NCBI GenBank assembly: GCA_016124255.1
Contig: WGOB01000008.1
Coordinates: forward strand, 1-64,000
DNA: 64,000 bases
Direction: 5' to 3'
Source: Alphaproteobacteria bacterium
GTDB taxonomy: Bacteria; Pseudomonadota; Alphaproteobacteria; Caulobacterales; Aquidulcibacteraceae
Part shown: positions 34,908-42,405 of the stretch, piece by piece
Layout: every line of letters begins with the position of its first letter
Numbering within the stretch: the first letter of the stretch is position 1
Translations under genes and position numbers: made by a program
Notes under the pieces: model-generated
Databases searched by the model: none
What the model was told of the DNA's origin: nothing
Seen by the model: the letters and a program-made list of their open reading frames with translations, nothing else

Positions 34908-35858
34908 ATGCAGAACGCTTCCCCTTTCCTCGGCGCGCTCGCAGCGCTGAGCTTTGTCATCTTCCCCGCCTGCGCTCACGCGGCGCCGGCGGAGAAATCC
35001 ACGCAGCATTTCTCGAAAGGCGCCGCCGCCGCTTCTGCGATCGCCGTCGATACGGCGCAGGTTGCGCCCATCGTCCCGGCGTCTCAGATGCGCGAGCCCA
35101 TCATCGATCCCGGCATCGTGAATGTCGGCTTCTCACACAGGGCGGCGGATGACGCTGAGCTTGGCGGGTTCGCCATGGTTCCCTCGCGCGGGCCGGAAGC
35201 GCCCGATGCGGACGATCTCTTTGAAGAGGAGGAGGCCGGCTGGTCGTTCTTCGCCGGCGCCAACGTCGTGAGCGACTATCGCTATCGCGGCGTCTCGCTG
35301 AGCGCGCGCGAACCCGCGCTGCAGTTCGAGAGCTCGGTCACGGCGCCGAGCGGCGTCTACGCTTATGGCTGGGCCTCGCAGGTCGCCGACAATGGCGGTG
35401 AGGACGTCGAACTCATGGGCGCAATTGGTTGGTCCGGCGCGCTGTTCAGCGACGATCTCTCGCTCGATGTCTACACCGGCTACTATGCCTATCCCGGCGT
35501 CGAGGAATCGGCGCTGTTCGAACTCTCGGCGCAATTCACGCGGATGTACGGCGATGTTTCGCTCACCAGCGGCGTCTCCTACTATCCCGAGCAAGCCAAT
35601 CTTGGCGATCTAGACGACACCTATCTCTCGCTCGCGCTTGGCGCGCCCTTGGGCTTCGCCGGCATGTCCGGGTCGGTCGGTATGGGCTGGGAGCAGGGGG
35701 CCTTCGGTGATGGCAAGGTCGATTGGCTGGCGTCTGTGGAGGCGCCGATCAACGCCTTCACAGTGCGTCTGGGCTACGCCGGCGCCGCGCGCCACTTCTA
35801 CGGCCGCGACGGCGCGGACTCGCTCTTCGCCGAAGTCCGCGTCGCCCTCGTCGAATAA
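34908..35858 (+). CDS. TorF-family putative outer-membrane porin
   Basis: 316 residues from an ATG with ACGAGG upstream; an ATG eight codons earlier lacks such a site. The signal peptide ends near ACAHA. A variable 80-residue acidic linker is followed by a beta-barrel domain of the TIGR02001/TorF type: FAGANVVSDYRYRGVSLSAREPALQ, then alternating strands (YGWASQVADN, LDVYTGYYAYPG) and a terminal strand SLFAEVRVALVE. It is probably an outer-membrane channel or receptor of unknown substrate. Confidence 0.85.
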   Translation: MQNASPFLGALAALSFVIFPACAHAAPAEKSTQHFSKGAAAASAIAVDTAQVAPIVPASQMREPIIDPGIVNVGFSHRAADDAELGGFAMVPSRGPEAPDADDLFEEEEAGWSFFAGANVVSDYRYRGVSLSAREPALQFESSVTAPSGVYAYGWASQVADNGGEDVELMGAIGWSGALFSDDLSLDVYTGYYAYPGVEESALFELSAQFTRMYGDVSLTSGVSYYPEQANLGDLDDTYLSLALGAPLGFAGMSGSVGMGWEQGAFGDGKVDWLASVEAPINAFTVRLGYAGAARHFYGRDGADSLFAEVRVALVE

Positions 35859-35874
35859 ACGCCGGCGCGCCAGA

Positions 35875-35941
35875 ATCCTCCCCCTGCGAGGGAGAGGTGC
35901 GGAGGGGGTCCAACCCCAATCGCTCCCTTTCAGGGAGAGAG
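35875..35941. repeat. palindromic REP-like element downstream of the porin gene
   Basis: CCTCCCCCTGCGAGGGAGAGG followed by CGGAGGGGGT and CTCCCTTTCAGGGAGAG makes two stacked hairpins. The text CGGAGGGGGT is shared with the element between atpA and atpG. No gene is seen in the 197 bases between the porin and dnaE2. Confidence 0.6.
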
Positions 35942-36055
35942 ACGGCTAACCTGGATTCCAGCTTTCATCACGGGCGCTTCCCGCTTCAGCGCGCAGGCCG
36001 GGGACGGCATTTCGCGCGCCTCGGCGTCAGGTCTCCAGCGCCGGCGCGCAAGAAT

Positions 36056-39000
36056 CTAGTGAAAGTTTCGCCCTTTCGGCATCGCGCCGTGCGCGCGCGC
36101 CAAGTCCTCAGCGCGTTCCTTCACACGCACGCGCGCATCCGATCCTGACCGCCGGACCTCATCTGCCCGCGCAACCACTTCCTTCAGCGTCGCGGCGGAA
36201 AGCTGCGACAAGAGCGGCGTATAATCGATCAGTCGCTCGGCCACGACGTGAATGACGCCGCTTTCGCTCTGCACCCGCCCGTCGACGGCGAGCAGCCGCG
36301 CCCCGAGGGTCTCGGCACGATAGCGCTCGAACACCTTCGGCCACACGATGATGTTGGCGATGTGCGTTTCGTCCTCCAGCGTCATGAAGATGACGCCAGA
36401 CGCCGTGCCCGGCCGCTGCCGCACGAGCACGAGCCCCGCTGTGCGCACGCGCGTGCCGTCCCTGATCGTCTCCAGTTGCTCCGCGCGCACCGCGCCCCGC
36501 GCCGCGAGATCGCCGCGCAACAGCCCCGCCGGATGCGCCTTCAGCGAAAGTTTCAGCGTGCGGTAATCCTCGATCACATGCTCGCCGAGCGGCATGGCGG
36601 GAAGCGTGAAATCCGGCTCCCGCGAAAGGTCCCCGCCATGATGCTGTGCAAACAGCGGCAAGTCTTCTTGCCCGCCCACGCGGTTGAATCCGCGCGCCGC
36701 CCATAGCGCTGCGCGCCGGTCGTGCCCGAGCGAGCGGAATGCGTCAGCGTCCGCGAGCCGCTCGATCGCCGCGGACGAAAGCCCGCTCCGCAGCCACACG
36801 TCGCGCACGGAATCGTAGCCCGCGCCGCGCTGCGCAACGAGCTGACGCATATCCTCTTCCTTCAGCCCGCCGATCTCGCGGAAGCCGAGCCTGAGCGCAT
36901 GCGTATGCCGCACGTCGCGCGTCATGTCGCCGTGGCGGCGATGCAGCGGCCGTTGCTGCGCCGGCTCGATCGTGGAATCCCAGTCTGAAAAGTTCACATC
37001 CGGCGCGCGCACTTCCACGCCGTGTTCTTCCGCATCGCGCACGATCTGCGCCGACGCATAAAAGCCCATCGGCTGCGCGTTGAGCAGCGCTGCGGCGAAG
37101 ACGTCCGGATAATAGCATTTCACCCACGCCGAGGCGTAGACCAGAAGCGCAAAGCTCGCCGCGTGGCTCTCTGGGAATCCGTATTCGCCGAAGCCTTCGA
37201 TCTGGCTGAAGCTGCGTTCCGCGAAATCGCGCTCGTAGCCGTTGGCCAGCATGCCGTTGATGAATTTCTCCTTGAGCTGCCCGATCGTGCCCACGCGCCG
37301 GAACGTCGCCATCGCGCGCCGCAGCTTGTCGGCTTCGGGCGGTGAGAATCCCGCCGCCACGATCGCGATCTTCATCGCCTGCTCCTGGAAGAGCGGCACG
37401 CCCAGCGTGCGTTTCAGCACGGCTTCAAGTTCGGGCTTGGGATAGCTCACGCTCTCCAGCCCCTGCCGGCGCTTGAGATAGGGATGCACCATCCCGCCTT
37501 GGATCGGCCCAGGCCGCACGATCGCGACCTCGATGACGAGATCGTAGAAATGGCTGGGCTTCAGTCGCGGCAGCATCGTCATCTGCGCTCGGCTCTCCAC
37601 CTGGAAGACGCCGATCGAATCCGCCCGCTGCAGCATCGCGTAGACCCGCGGATCCTCCTTCGGCAGCGACGCGAGATCGAGGTGCGCATCTTCCCCTCCC
37701 CCTTGCGGGGAGGGGGCAGGGGGTGGGGGGAGATCAGGATGAGATGAAACGGCGCCGCTTGCGCCTTCGCTTTCATACCCCCCATCCCCTGCCCCCTCCC
37801 CCGTTGGGAGAGGGGAGCGCGCCCAATTCGGATACTTCGCCTCGATCAGATCGAACGCCTTCTTCAGGCACGACAACATCCCGAGCCCGAGAAGATCGAC
37901 CTTCAAGATTCCCAGCGCCTCAAGATCCTCCTTGTCCCACTCCACGACCGTGCGGTCCTCCATCGCCGCGTTCTGCACCGGCACGACATCGTCCAGCCGC
38001 TCGCGCGTGATCACGAACCCGCCCACGTGCTGCGACAGATGCCGCGGAAAGCCTTGGAGTTCGCGCGCCAGCGCCATGCAGGCGCGCAGCCGCGGATCGC
38101 TGAGATCGAGCCCGATCCGCCGGGCGTCGTCGTGTTCCACGCCCTTCGACCACCATTGCTGCGTCTTCGCCAGCGCCGCGATCCGGTCTTCGGAGAACCC
38201 GAACGCCTTGCCCACTTCGCGGATCGCGCTCCGGCCGCGGTAGCAGATCAGCGTCGCCGCCAACCCCGCACGATGGCGCCCGTAGGTCTTGTAGACATAT
38301 TGGATCACGTCCTCGCGCCGTTCGTGTTCGAAATCGACGTCGATGTCCGGCGGCTCGTTCCGCTCGGTGGAGATGAAGCGGTCGAACAGGAGATCGTTCG
38401 TAGACGGATCGACTTCCGTGATCCCCAGGCAATAGCAGATCGAAGAATTCGCCGCCGAGCCGCGTCCCTGGCACAGGATCGGATCGCGAGGATTGCCCTC
38501 GTGATCCACGCGCCCGCGCGCGAACGTCACGATGTCATAGACGGTCAGAAAATAGGGCGCGAACTTCAGCTGCGCCACGATCGCGAGTTCGCGCGTCAGG
38601 TTCTCGCGCACGCGATCCGGGATCGCGCCGCCATAGCGCGCCTGCGCCCCGGCCCAGGCCAGCGTTTCCAGCGCCGTCTGCGGATCGGCGAAGCCTTTGA
38701 CGCATTCGTCGGGATATTCGTAGCGCAGATCCTCCAGCGAAAACCGTACCCCCCGCAGGAAGCGCAACGTCTCGCTCACCGCCTCCGGCGCCGCGCGATA
38801 GAGCCGCGCCATCTCGTCCCGTGATTTGAGATGTCGCTCGGAATTGGCGGCGAGCAGCCGCCCTGCGCGGTCGAGCGTCGTCTTCTCCCGAATGCAGGTG
38901 ACGACGTCGAGCAGCGCGCGCCGTTCTGGAACATGGTGCAGCGGCTCGGTTGTCGCGACCAGCCGTGCGCCCGTCTCCTGCGCAAGCCCCGCCAGAAACC

Positions 39001-39505
39001 GCAGCCGCCGCTTATCCTCCCCGTCTACCCGCACTGGCGCCGCAAGCCACACGGCGCCGCAGCGTTCCCGCACGGCCAGCAGCGTTTCGCGCAAAGCGCT
39101 AGGGGAATGGAGATGAACATCCGCCGCCGGAACGACGATCGCCTGCAATCCCTCCGTATGCTGAAGGAAATCCGCAAGGTCGAGCCAGCATTCGCCCTTC
39201 GGCGCGCGCCTGTTTCCCACTGTAAGGAGCCGCGTGAGCCGCGCATAGGCCGCCCGATCCGCCGGGTAGACGACGATGTCCGGCGTCCCGTCGCGGAACA
39301 CGAGCCGTGCGCCGACGATGAGCCGAAGCCCTTTTTCCTTCGCCATCACATGCCCGCGCACGACGCCCGCGAGCGTGTTGCGGTCCGCCAGCCCGAGCCC
39401 CGCATGTCCCAGCGCGTGCGCTGTCTCGACCAGTTCTTCCGGATGCGCCGCCCCGCGCAGGAACGAGAAATTGCTCGTCGCGACGAGATCCGCGAACCCG
39501 TTCAT
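36056..39505 (-). CDS. dnaE2: error-prone DNA polymerase DnaE2 with an in-frame palindromic insert
   Basis: C-family polymerase that performs mutagenic translesion synthesis with ImuA/ImuB. It has 1149 residues; the family is usually about 1030-1090. The PHP domain leads (MNGFADLVATSNFSFLRGA). The polymerase core carries GRGSAANSSICYCLGITEVDP and the catalytic aspartates in EPPDIDVDFEHERREDVIQYVYKTYGRH. C-terminal HhH and OB-fold regions follow (EDETHIANIIVWPKVFERYR). Residues about 563-605 (SPLPTGEGAG to PPPAPSPQGG) are not part of the family and are encoded by an inverted-repeat element. The ATG overlaps the imuB stop (ATGA). The open frame upstream is antisense-frame read-through of imuB. 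Confidence 0.95.
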   Translation of the reverse strand: MNGFADLVATSNFSFLRGAAHPEELVETAHALGHAGLGLADRNTLAGVVRGHVMAKEKGLRLIVGARLVFRDGTPDIVVYPADRAAYARLTRLLTVGNRRAPKGECWLDLADFLQHTEGLQAIVVPAADVHLHSPSALRETLLAVRERCGAVWLAAPVRVDGEDKRRLRFLAGLAQETGARLVATTEPLHHVPERRALLDVVTCIREKTTLDRAGRLLAANSERHLKSRDEMARLYRAAPEAVSETLRFLRGVRFSLEDLRYEYPDECVKGFADPQTALETLAWAGAQARYGGAIPDRVRENLTRELAIVAQLKFAPYFLTVYDIVTFARGRVDHEGNPRDPILCQGRGSAANSSICYCLGITEVDPSTNDLLFDRFISTERNEPPDIDVDFEHERREDVIQYVYKTYGRHRAGLAATLICYRGRSAIREVGKAFGFSEDRIAALAKTQQWWSKGVEHDDARRIGLDLSDPRLRACMALARELQGFPRHLSQHVGGFVITRERLDDVVPVQNAAMEDRTVVEWDKEDLEALGILKVDLLGLGMLSCLKKAFDLIEAKYPNWARSPLPTGEGAGDGGYESEGASGAVSSHPDLPPPPAPSPQGGGEDAHLDLASLPKEDPRVYAMLQRADSIGVFQVESRAQMTMLPRLKPSHFYDLVIEVAIVRPGPIQGGMVHPYLKRRQGLESVSYPKPELEAVLKRTLGVPLFQEQAMKIAIVAAGFSPPEADKLRRAMATFRRVGTIGQLKEKFINGMLANGYERDFAERSFSQIEGFGEYGFPESHAASFALLVYASAWVKCYYPDVFAAALLNAQPMGFYASAQIVRDAEEHGVEVRAPDVNFSDWDSTIEPAQQRPLHRRHGDMTRDVRHTHALRLGFREIGGLKEEDMRQLVAQRGAGYDSVRDVWLRSGLSSAAIERLADADAFRSLGHDRRAALWAARGFNRVGGQEDLPLFAQHHGGDLSREPDFTLPAMPLGEHVIEDYRTLKLSLKAHPAGLLRGDLAARGAVRAEQLETIRDGTRVRTAGLVLVRQRPGTASGVIFMTLEDETHIANIIVWPKVFERYRAETLGARLLAVDGRVQSESGVIHVVAERLIDYTPLLSQLSAATLKEVVARADEVRRSGSDARVRVKERAEDLARAHGAMPKGRNFH
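37691..37818. repeat. inverted-repeat element inserted in dnaE2 coding sequence
   Basis: Left arm (37691-37730, around GCGGGGAGGGGGCAGGGGGT) and right arm (37777-37816, around CCCCTGCCCCCTCCCCCGTT) are inverted copies of one unit, flanking about 45 bases. The whole is a multiple of three and stop-free in the dnaE2 frame. The unit also occurs once in imuB. Confidence 0.85.
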
Positions 39506-41130
39506 GCGAACACGCCGTGCACGTACCAATGCGGCGCATCGCGCTCGCTGTAGAGCCCGTCGCGATAGAGCCAGTAGCGCCGGCCGTTGGCGTCCTCCAC
39601 GCGGTAATAATCCCGCGTCGGCGCGCCGGGGCGCGTGAGCCAGTTCATCGCGATCCGCTCTGGGCCTTCCGCGCGCACCACTGTGCGCAGCACGCGGCGC
39701 CAGCGGAATCGCACCGGCGGCCCGTCCGGCACTGATGCAATCGCCTCCACGAGCTCCGGCGGCGCAAACAGCGTCAGCGGTCGCCGCATCGCGCCGTCGC
39801 CTGGAATGGCGGCGCATCTGTGTTCTTCCGCCGTCGCCATCGCCGGCGTCTCGCCGGCGGCGTCTTCCGGCGCATGCGCATCGCAAAGCGCGATGCGCCG
39901 CACGCGCGCATCGCCGAGCCGCGCCGACAGTGCATCGATGAGACGCGCGATCGCCTCTTCGTCTCGCCCCGACGGCGCCGTCAGCGCGCGCGGCGCCATC
40001 GTCAGCGGCGCGGTCTCGAACGCATCGAGCCGCAGCATCTCGATCCCGAATTCTGCGTCGAGCCCCTCCGGCGCGATCGACAGCTTCTCGCGGAACAGCC
40101 GCAGCATCGCGCGCGCGTCGCGTTCGGGCCGCGTCAGCTTGAGCGCGACCGTGCGCGCCCGCGCGTCGACGCCGTACAGCGAAAGCGCCAGCCGTCGCGC
40201 GCCAAGCCCGCGCGAGTCCAGACGCGCCGCAAGATCGCCGCACGCCGCCTCCACGCCAATCAGGATCGCGTCAAGCGTGATGAGCGGCGCCACGAACCGC
40301 TTCATCGCAAACGCCGCCGGCGACGGGCGCCGCGGCGAGAGCGGCTCCTGGGCGCGCCCCAGCGCATAATCCAGACGCAGCAGCGCGCGCGCCCCCGCCC
40401 GCGCCGCAAGCGGCGTGCGCGGCGCGGCGATCAGCTGCCCCACGGTCTTCAGCCCGAGCCGTTTCAGCAGCGCCCCAGACTCCGGTTCGAGCCGCAGGCT
40501 GTCCACCGCCAGCGGCGCCAGCAGCGTAGCGATCGACTCTGCGTCGCCGATGAAGTCACGTGAGAAATGCGCCAGCGCCCACGCCGCCGCCGGAGACGGC
40601 GCGATCGCCGCGCGCGCCGCGAAACCTTGCGCCGTGATGCGCAGGAGAAGATCGCGCCGCAGCGCATCTTCATCCCCGAAGAGATGCGCACACCCGGTGA
40701 TGTCGAGGAAAAGCCCGTCCGGCGGGTCGAGCGCGACGACCGGCGTATAGCGCGCGCACCATGCCGCGATTGCGTCGAGAAGCGCCGCATCCCGCGCCGG
40801 CTCGGCTTCGACAGCGACGAGATCGGGCCGCATCGCCCGCGCATCCGCCAGCGCCATGCCCGCCTTGAGCCCCGCCCGCGACGCCGTCGCGTCCGCCCCC
40901 GTCAACACGAACGCGTTGCCGACCTTGTCATAAATCGCGAGCGGATGATGTTCCTTATACGGAGCAAAATCTCCCCTTCCACCTTGGGGGGAGGGGGCAG
41001 GGTGTGGGGGGCGGTCAGGATAAGGGGAGAACGTCTTAGCCCGCCCGCCGCGCTGCAGCCGGTCCGTTTGCAGCCGCGGCAGCCAGAGCGCCAGCCATCG
41101 GCGCGTCTCGTTCTGAGAATCTGTGCGCAT
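39502..41130 (-). CDS. imuB: ImuB, Y-family polymerase-like mutagenesis protein, with an in-frame palindromic insert
   Basis: Catalytically inactive Y-family-like adaptor that links DnaE2 and ImuA to the beta clamp. It has 542 residues. RRWLALWLPRLQTDRLQR starts the domain; GLKAGMALADARAMRPDL and DGLFLDITGCAHLFGDEDALRRD are diagnostic. Residues about 33-59 (SPYPDRPPHPAPSPQGG) interrupt the conserved N-terminal strand and are encoded by a palindromic repeat. The start overlaps the imuA 3' end by 95 bases, and the stop overlaps dnaE2, so the three are one operon. Confidence 0.93.
   Translation of the reverse strand: MRTDSQNETRRWLALWLPRLQTDRLQRGGRAKTFSPYPDRPPHPAPSPQGGRGDFAPYKEHHPLAIYDKVGNAFVLTGADATASRAGLKAGMALADARAMRPDLVAVEAEPARDAALLDAIAAWCARYTPVVALDPPDGLFLDITGCAHLFGDEDALRRDLLLRITAQGFAARAAIAPSPAAAWALAHFSRDFIGDAESIATLLAPLAVDSLRLEPESGALLKRLGLKTVGQLIAAPRTPLAARAGARALLRLDYALGRAQEPLSPRRPSPAAFAMKRFVAPLITLDAILIGVEAACGDLAARLDSRGLGARRLALSLYGVDARARTVALKLTRPERDARAMLRLFREKLSIAPEGLDAEFGIEMLRLDAFETAPLTMAPRALTAPSGRDEEAIARLIDALSARLGDARVRRIALCDAHAPEDAAGETPAMATAEEHRCAAIPGDGAMRRPLTLFAPPELVEAIASVPDGPPVRFRWRRVLRTVVRAEGPERIAMNWLTRPGAPTRDYYRVEDANGRRYWLYRDGLYSERDAPHWYVHGVFA
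40969..41032. repeat. palindromic element inserted in imuB coding sequence
   Basis: CTCCCCTTCC-ACC-TTGGGGGGAG forms the hairpin, followed by GGGGCAGGGTGTGGGGGG and a second AAGGGGAG. The GAGGGGGCAGGG core and the downstream TCAGGAT are shared with the left arm of the element in dnaE2. The element is read through in frame. Confidence 0.8.
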
Positions 41131-41809
41131 GAGCGTCCCAATCGAGAATCCAGCAAAGATCGGCGCGCCCGCCGCGCCGGCGCGTGAGCTGTGCGGCGAA
41201 CGCCGGGCGTCCGATCTCGCCGGGCGCGGCCGCGCTCACCGCCGCTGCGATCCGCCAGCGCGTCCACGCCGCGCTGGCCGCGAGCCCGTCGAGCCGCACC
41301 AAGAGCCCGCGCGCGCCATAGGTCTCCGCCGCCAGCAAGAGCCGCCGCGACGCGGTGAGATCGAGCGTCTTCCCAGAATCTCTTGATAAAGATCCGATCA
41401 CGCACACCACGGCAGCCCCCGGCAGCGTCAGCGCCTGCTCCGCCGCCCATAGCGCGTCCTGCGCCGTGCGCGGACGCACCAGGATGAGATCGTCAAGCGC
41501 CAGCCCCAGCTGCGCGCAGCCTTCCGCGTAGAGCGTTCCGTCCTCGCCGCCGCGGGCCTGCGGACTGATGAACACCGTGAGCGGCGCAGCCCAGAGCCGT
41601 GTCAGCCCCAGCGCGAAGCCGAGCGCCGCGCCCACATCGCCTGCCTCGGCCGGCGCGATCTCATGCAGCGGCGACGCGGTCACCGTCTCTGCGATGGCGG
41701 CGAATGACTCGGCCGTCTCCGTCTTCAGCGGCGCGAGATCCGCCGCGCGCACCAGCTTCGCGCCCGGCGGGAGAGGCGCCGCGCGCGCGGGAGCAGGAAT
41801 GGAATCCAT
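41036..41809 (-). CDS. imuA: ImuA, RecA-like component of the SOS mutasome
   Basis: 257 residues. A RecA/SulA-like core with EIAPAEAGDVGAALGFALGLTR and a long hydrophobic strand-helix pattern (AVVCVIGSLSRDSGKTLDLTASRRLLLAAETYGARGLLVRLDG) is typical of the ImuA of alphaproteobacterial imuA-imuB-dnaE2 cassettes. The C-terminus LCWILDWDAHAHRFSERDAP is typical too. A LexA box lies 12 bases upstream of the ATG. Confidence 0.88.
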   Translation of the reverse strand: MDSIPAPARAAPLPPGAKLVRAADLAPLKTETAESFAAIAETVTASPLHEIAPAEAGDVGAALGFALGLTRLWAAPLTVFISPQARGGEDGTLYAEGCAQLGLALDDLILVRPRTAQDALWAAEQALTLPGAAVVCVIGSLSRDSGKTLDLTASRRLLLAAETYGARGLLVRLDGLAASAAWTRWRIAAAVSAAAPGEIGRPAFAAQLTRRRGGRADLCWILDWDAHAHRFSERDAPMAGALAAAAANGPAAARRAG

Positions 41810-41821
41810 CCCGTCACTCTA

Positions 41822-41836
41822 GAACAAAAGAAGAAC
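41822..41836 (-). promoter_or_regulatory. LexA (SOS) box upstream of imuA
   Basis: GAAC-AAAAGAA-GAAC on the plus strand reads GTTC-N7-GTTC towards imuA, the exact alphaproteobacterial LexA consensus. It ends 12 bases before the imuA start codon, where repressor binding would block transcription of imuA-imuB-dnaE2. Confidence 0.9.
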
Positions 41837-41866
41837 AATCGCAACGCCCCCGCAACAACCTGGCCC

Positions 41867-42181
41867 TCAGCCGATCCCCAGCGCGGTCTTGTAGTGCGGG
41901 TGCACGATGTCGTGCCATTCGGGATGGCGCTTGATGTAGGCCGCGAAGAACGGACACACCGGCATCACCTGGGCGCCCCGTGCCCGCGCCCACGCCAGCG
42001 CCGTGGTCACCAGCGCGCTCCCCACGCCCTTGCCCTCGAACGCCGGCGGAACCTCCGTGTGAGGGAAGAGAATGCCATTCGAGAGCACTCGATACTCAGC
42101 ATAGGCGACCTCGCCCCCGAGCCGCACCTCGAACCGGCCTTCCGCTTCGTTGTTCACCACCTCAAACGCCGGCACGCTCAT
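41867..42181 (-). CDS. GNAT-family N-acetyltransferase (YjdJ type)
   Basis: 104 residues from an ATG with a perfect AGGAGG upstream; the frame is open 24 codons further. NNEAEGRFEVRLGGEVAYAEYR and FPHTEVPPAFEGKGVGSALVTTALAWARARGAQVMPVCPFFAAYIKRHPEW are the signature of the small YjdJ/Gcn5-related acetyltransferases. The target is unknown. It is divergent from the giant autotransporter gene. Confidence 0.9.
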   Translation of the reverse strand: MSVPAFEVVNNEAEGRFEVRLGGEVAYAEYRVLSNGILFPHTEVPPAFEGKGVGSALVTTALAWARARGAQVMPVCPFFAAYIKRHPEWHDIVHPHYKTALGIG

Positions 42182-42282
42182 CGGCCGCCTCCTGTTGGCA
42201 AGTTGTGGGTAATACGGGCTACAGAGCCACACAAACTGGATTTTCCCACGCACTGATTCGTTTTTGTGTTGTGAATTTCAGG

Positions 42283-42297
42283 TAAACTCCCTGTTAA
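42283..42297 (+). promoter_or_regulatory. candidate CtrA site upstream of the autotransporter
   Basis: TAAA-N7-TTAA differs by one base from the CtrA consensus TTAA-N7-TTAA, in an AT-rich stretch about 110 bases before the chosen start. It is a weak single-site call. Confidence 0.25.
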
Positions 42298-42405
42298 TTG
42301 TCGAAGAGTGGGCGTCCCAGGGGGTGCGGCGCGGGAATGGCGCGTCGCGAACAGCGAGAAAAGCAGCGTTTTCAGGCTCCGGGGCGCCGCCGGGAGGCGG
42401 CGAAG

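Noticed and set aside
37735-37776. Internal core of the dnaE2 insert as an intein or mobile gene
   Set aside because: It is only about 45 bases and has no protein-splicing motifs or transposase.
39506-40243. N-terminal extension of dnaE2 by about 245 codons
   Set aside because: This stretch is imuB in another frame; the PHP-domain start MNGFADLVATSNFSFLRGA defines the real beginning.
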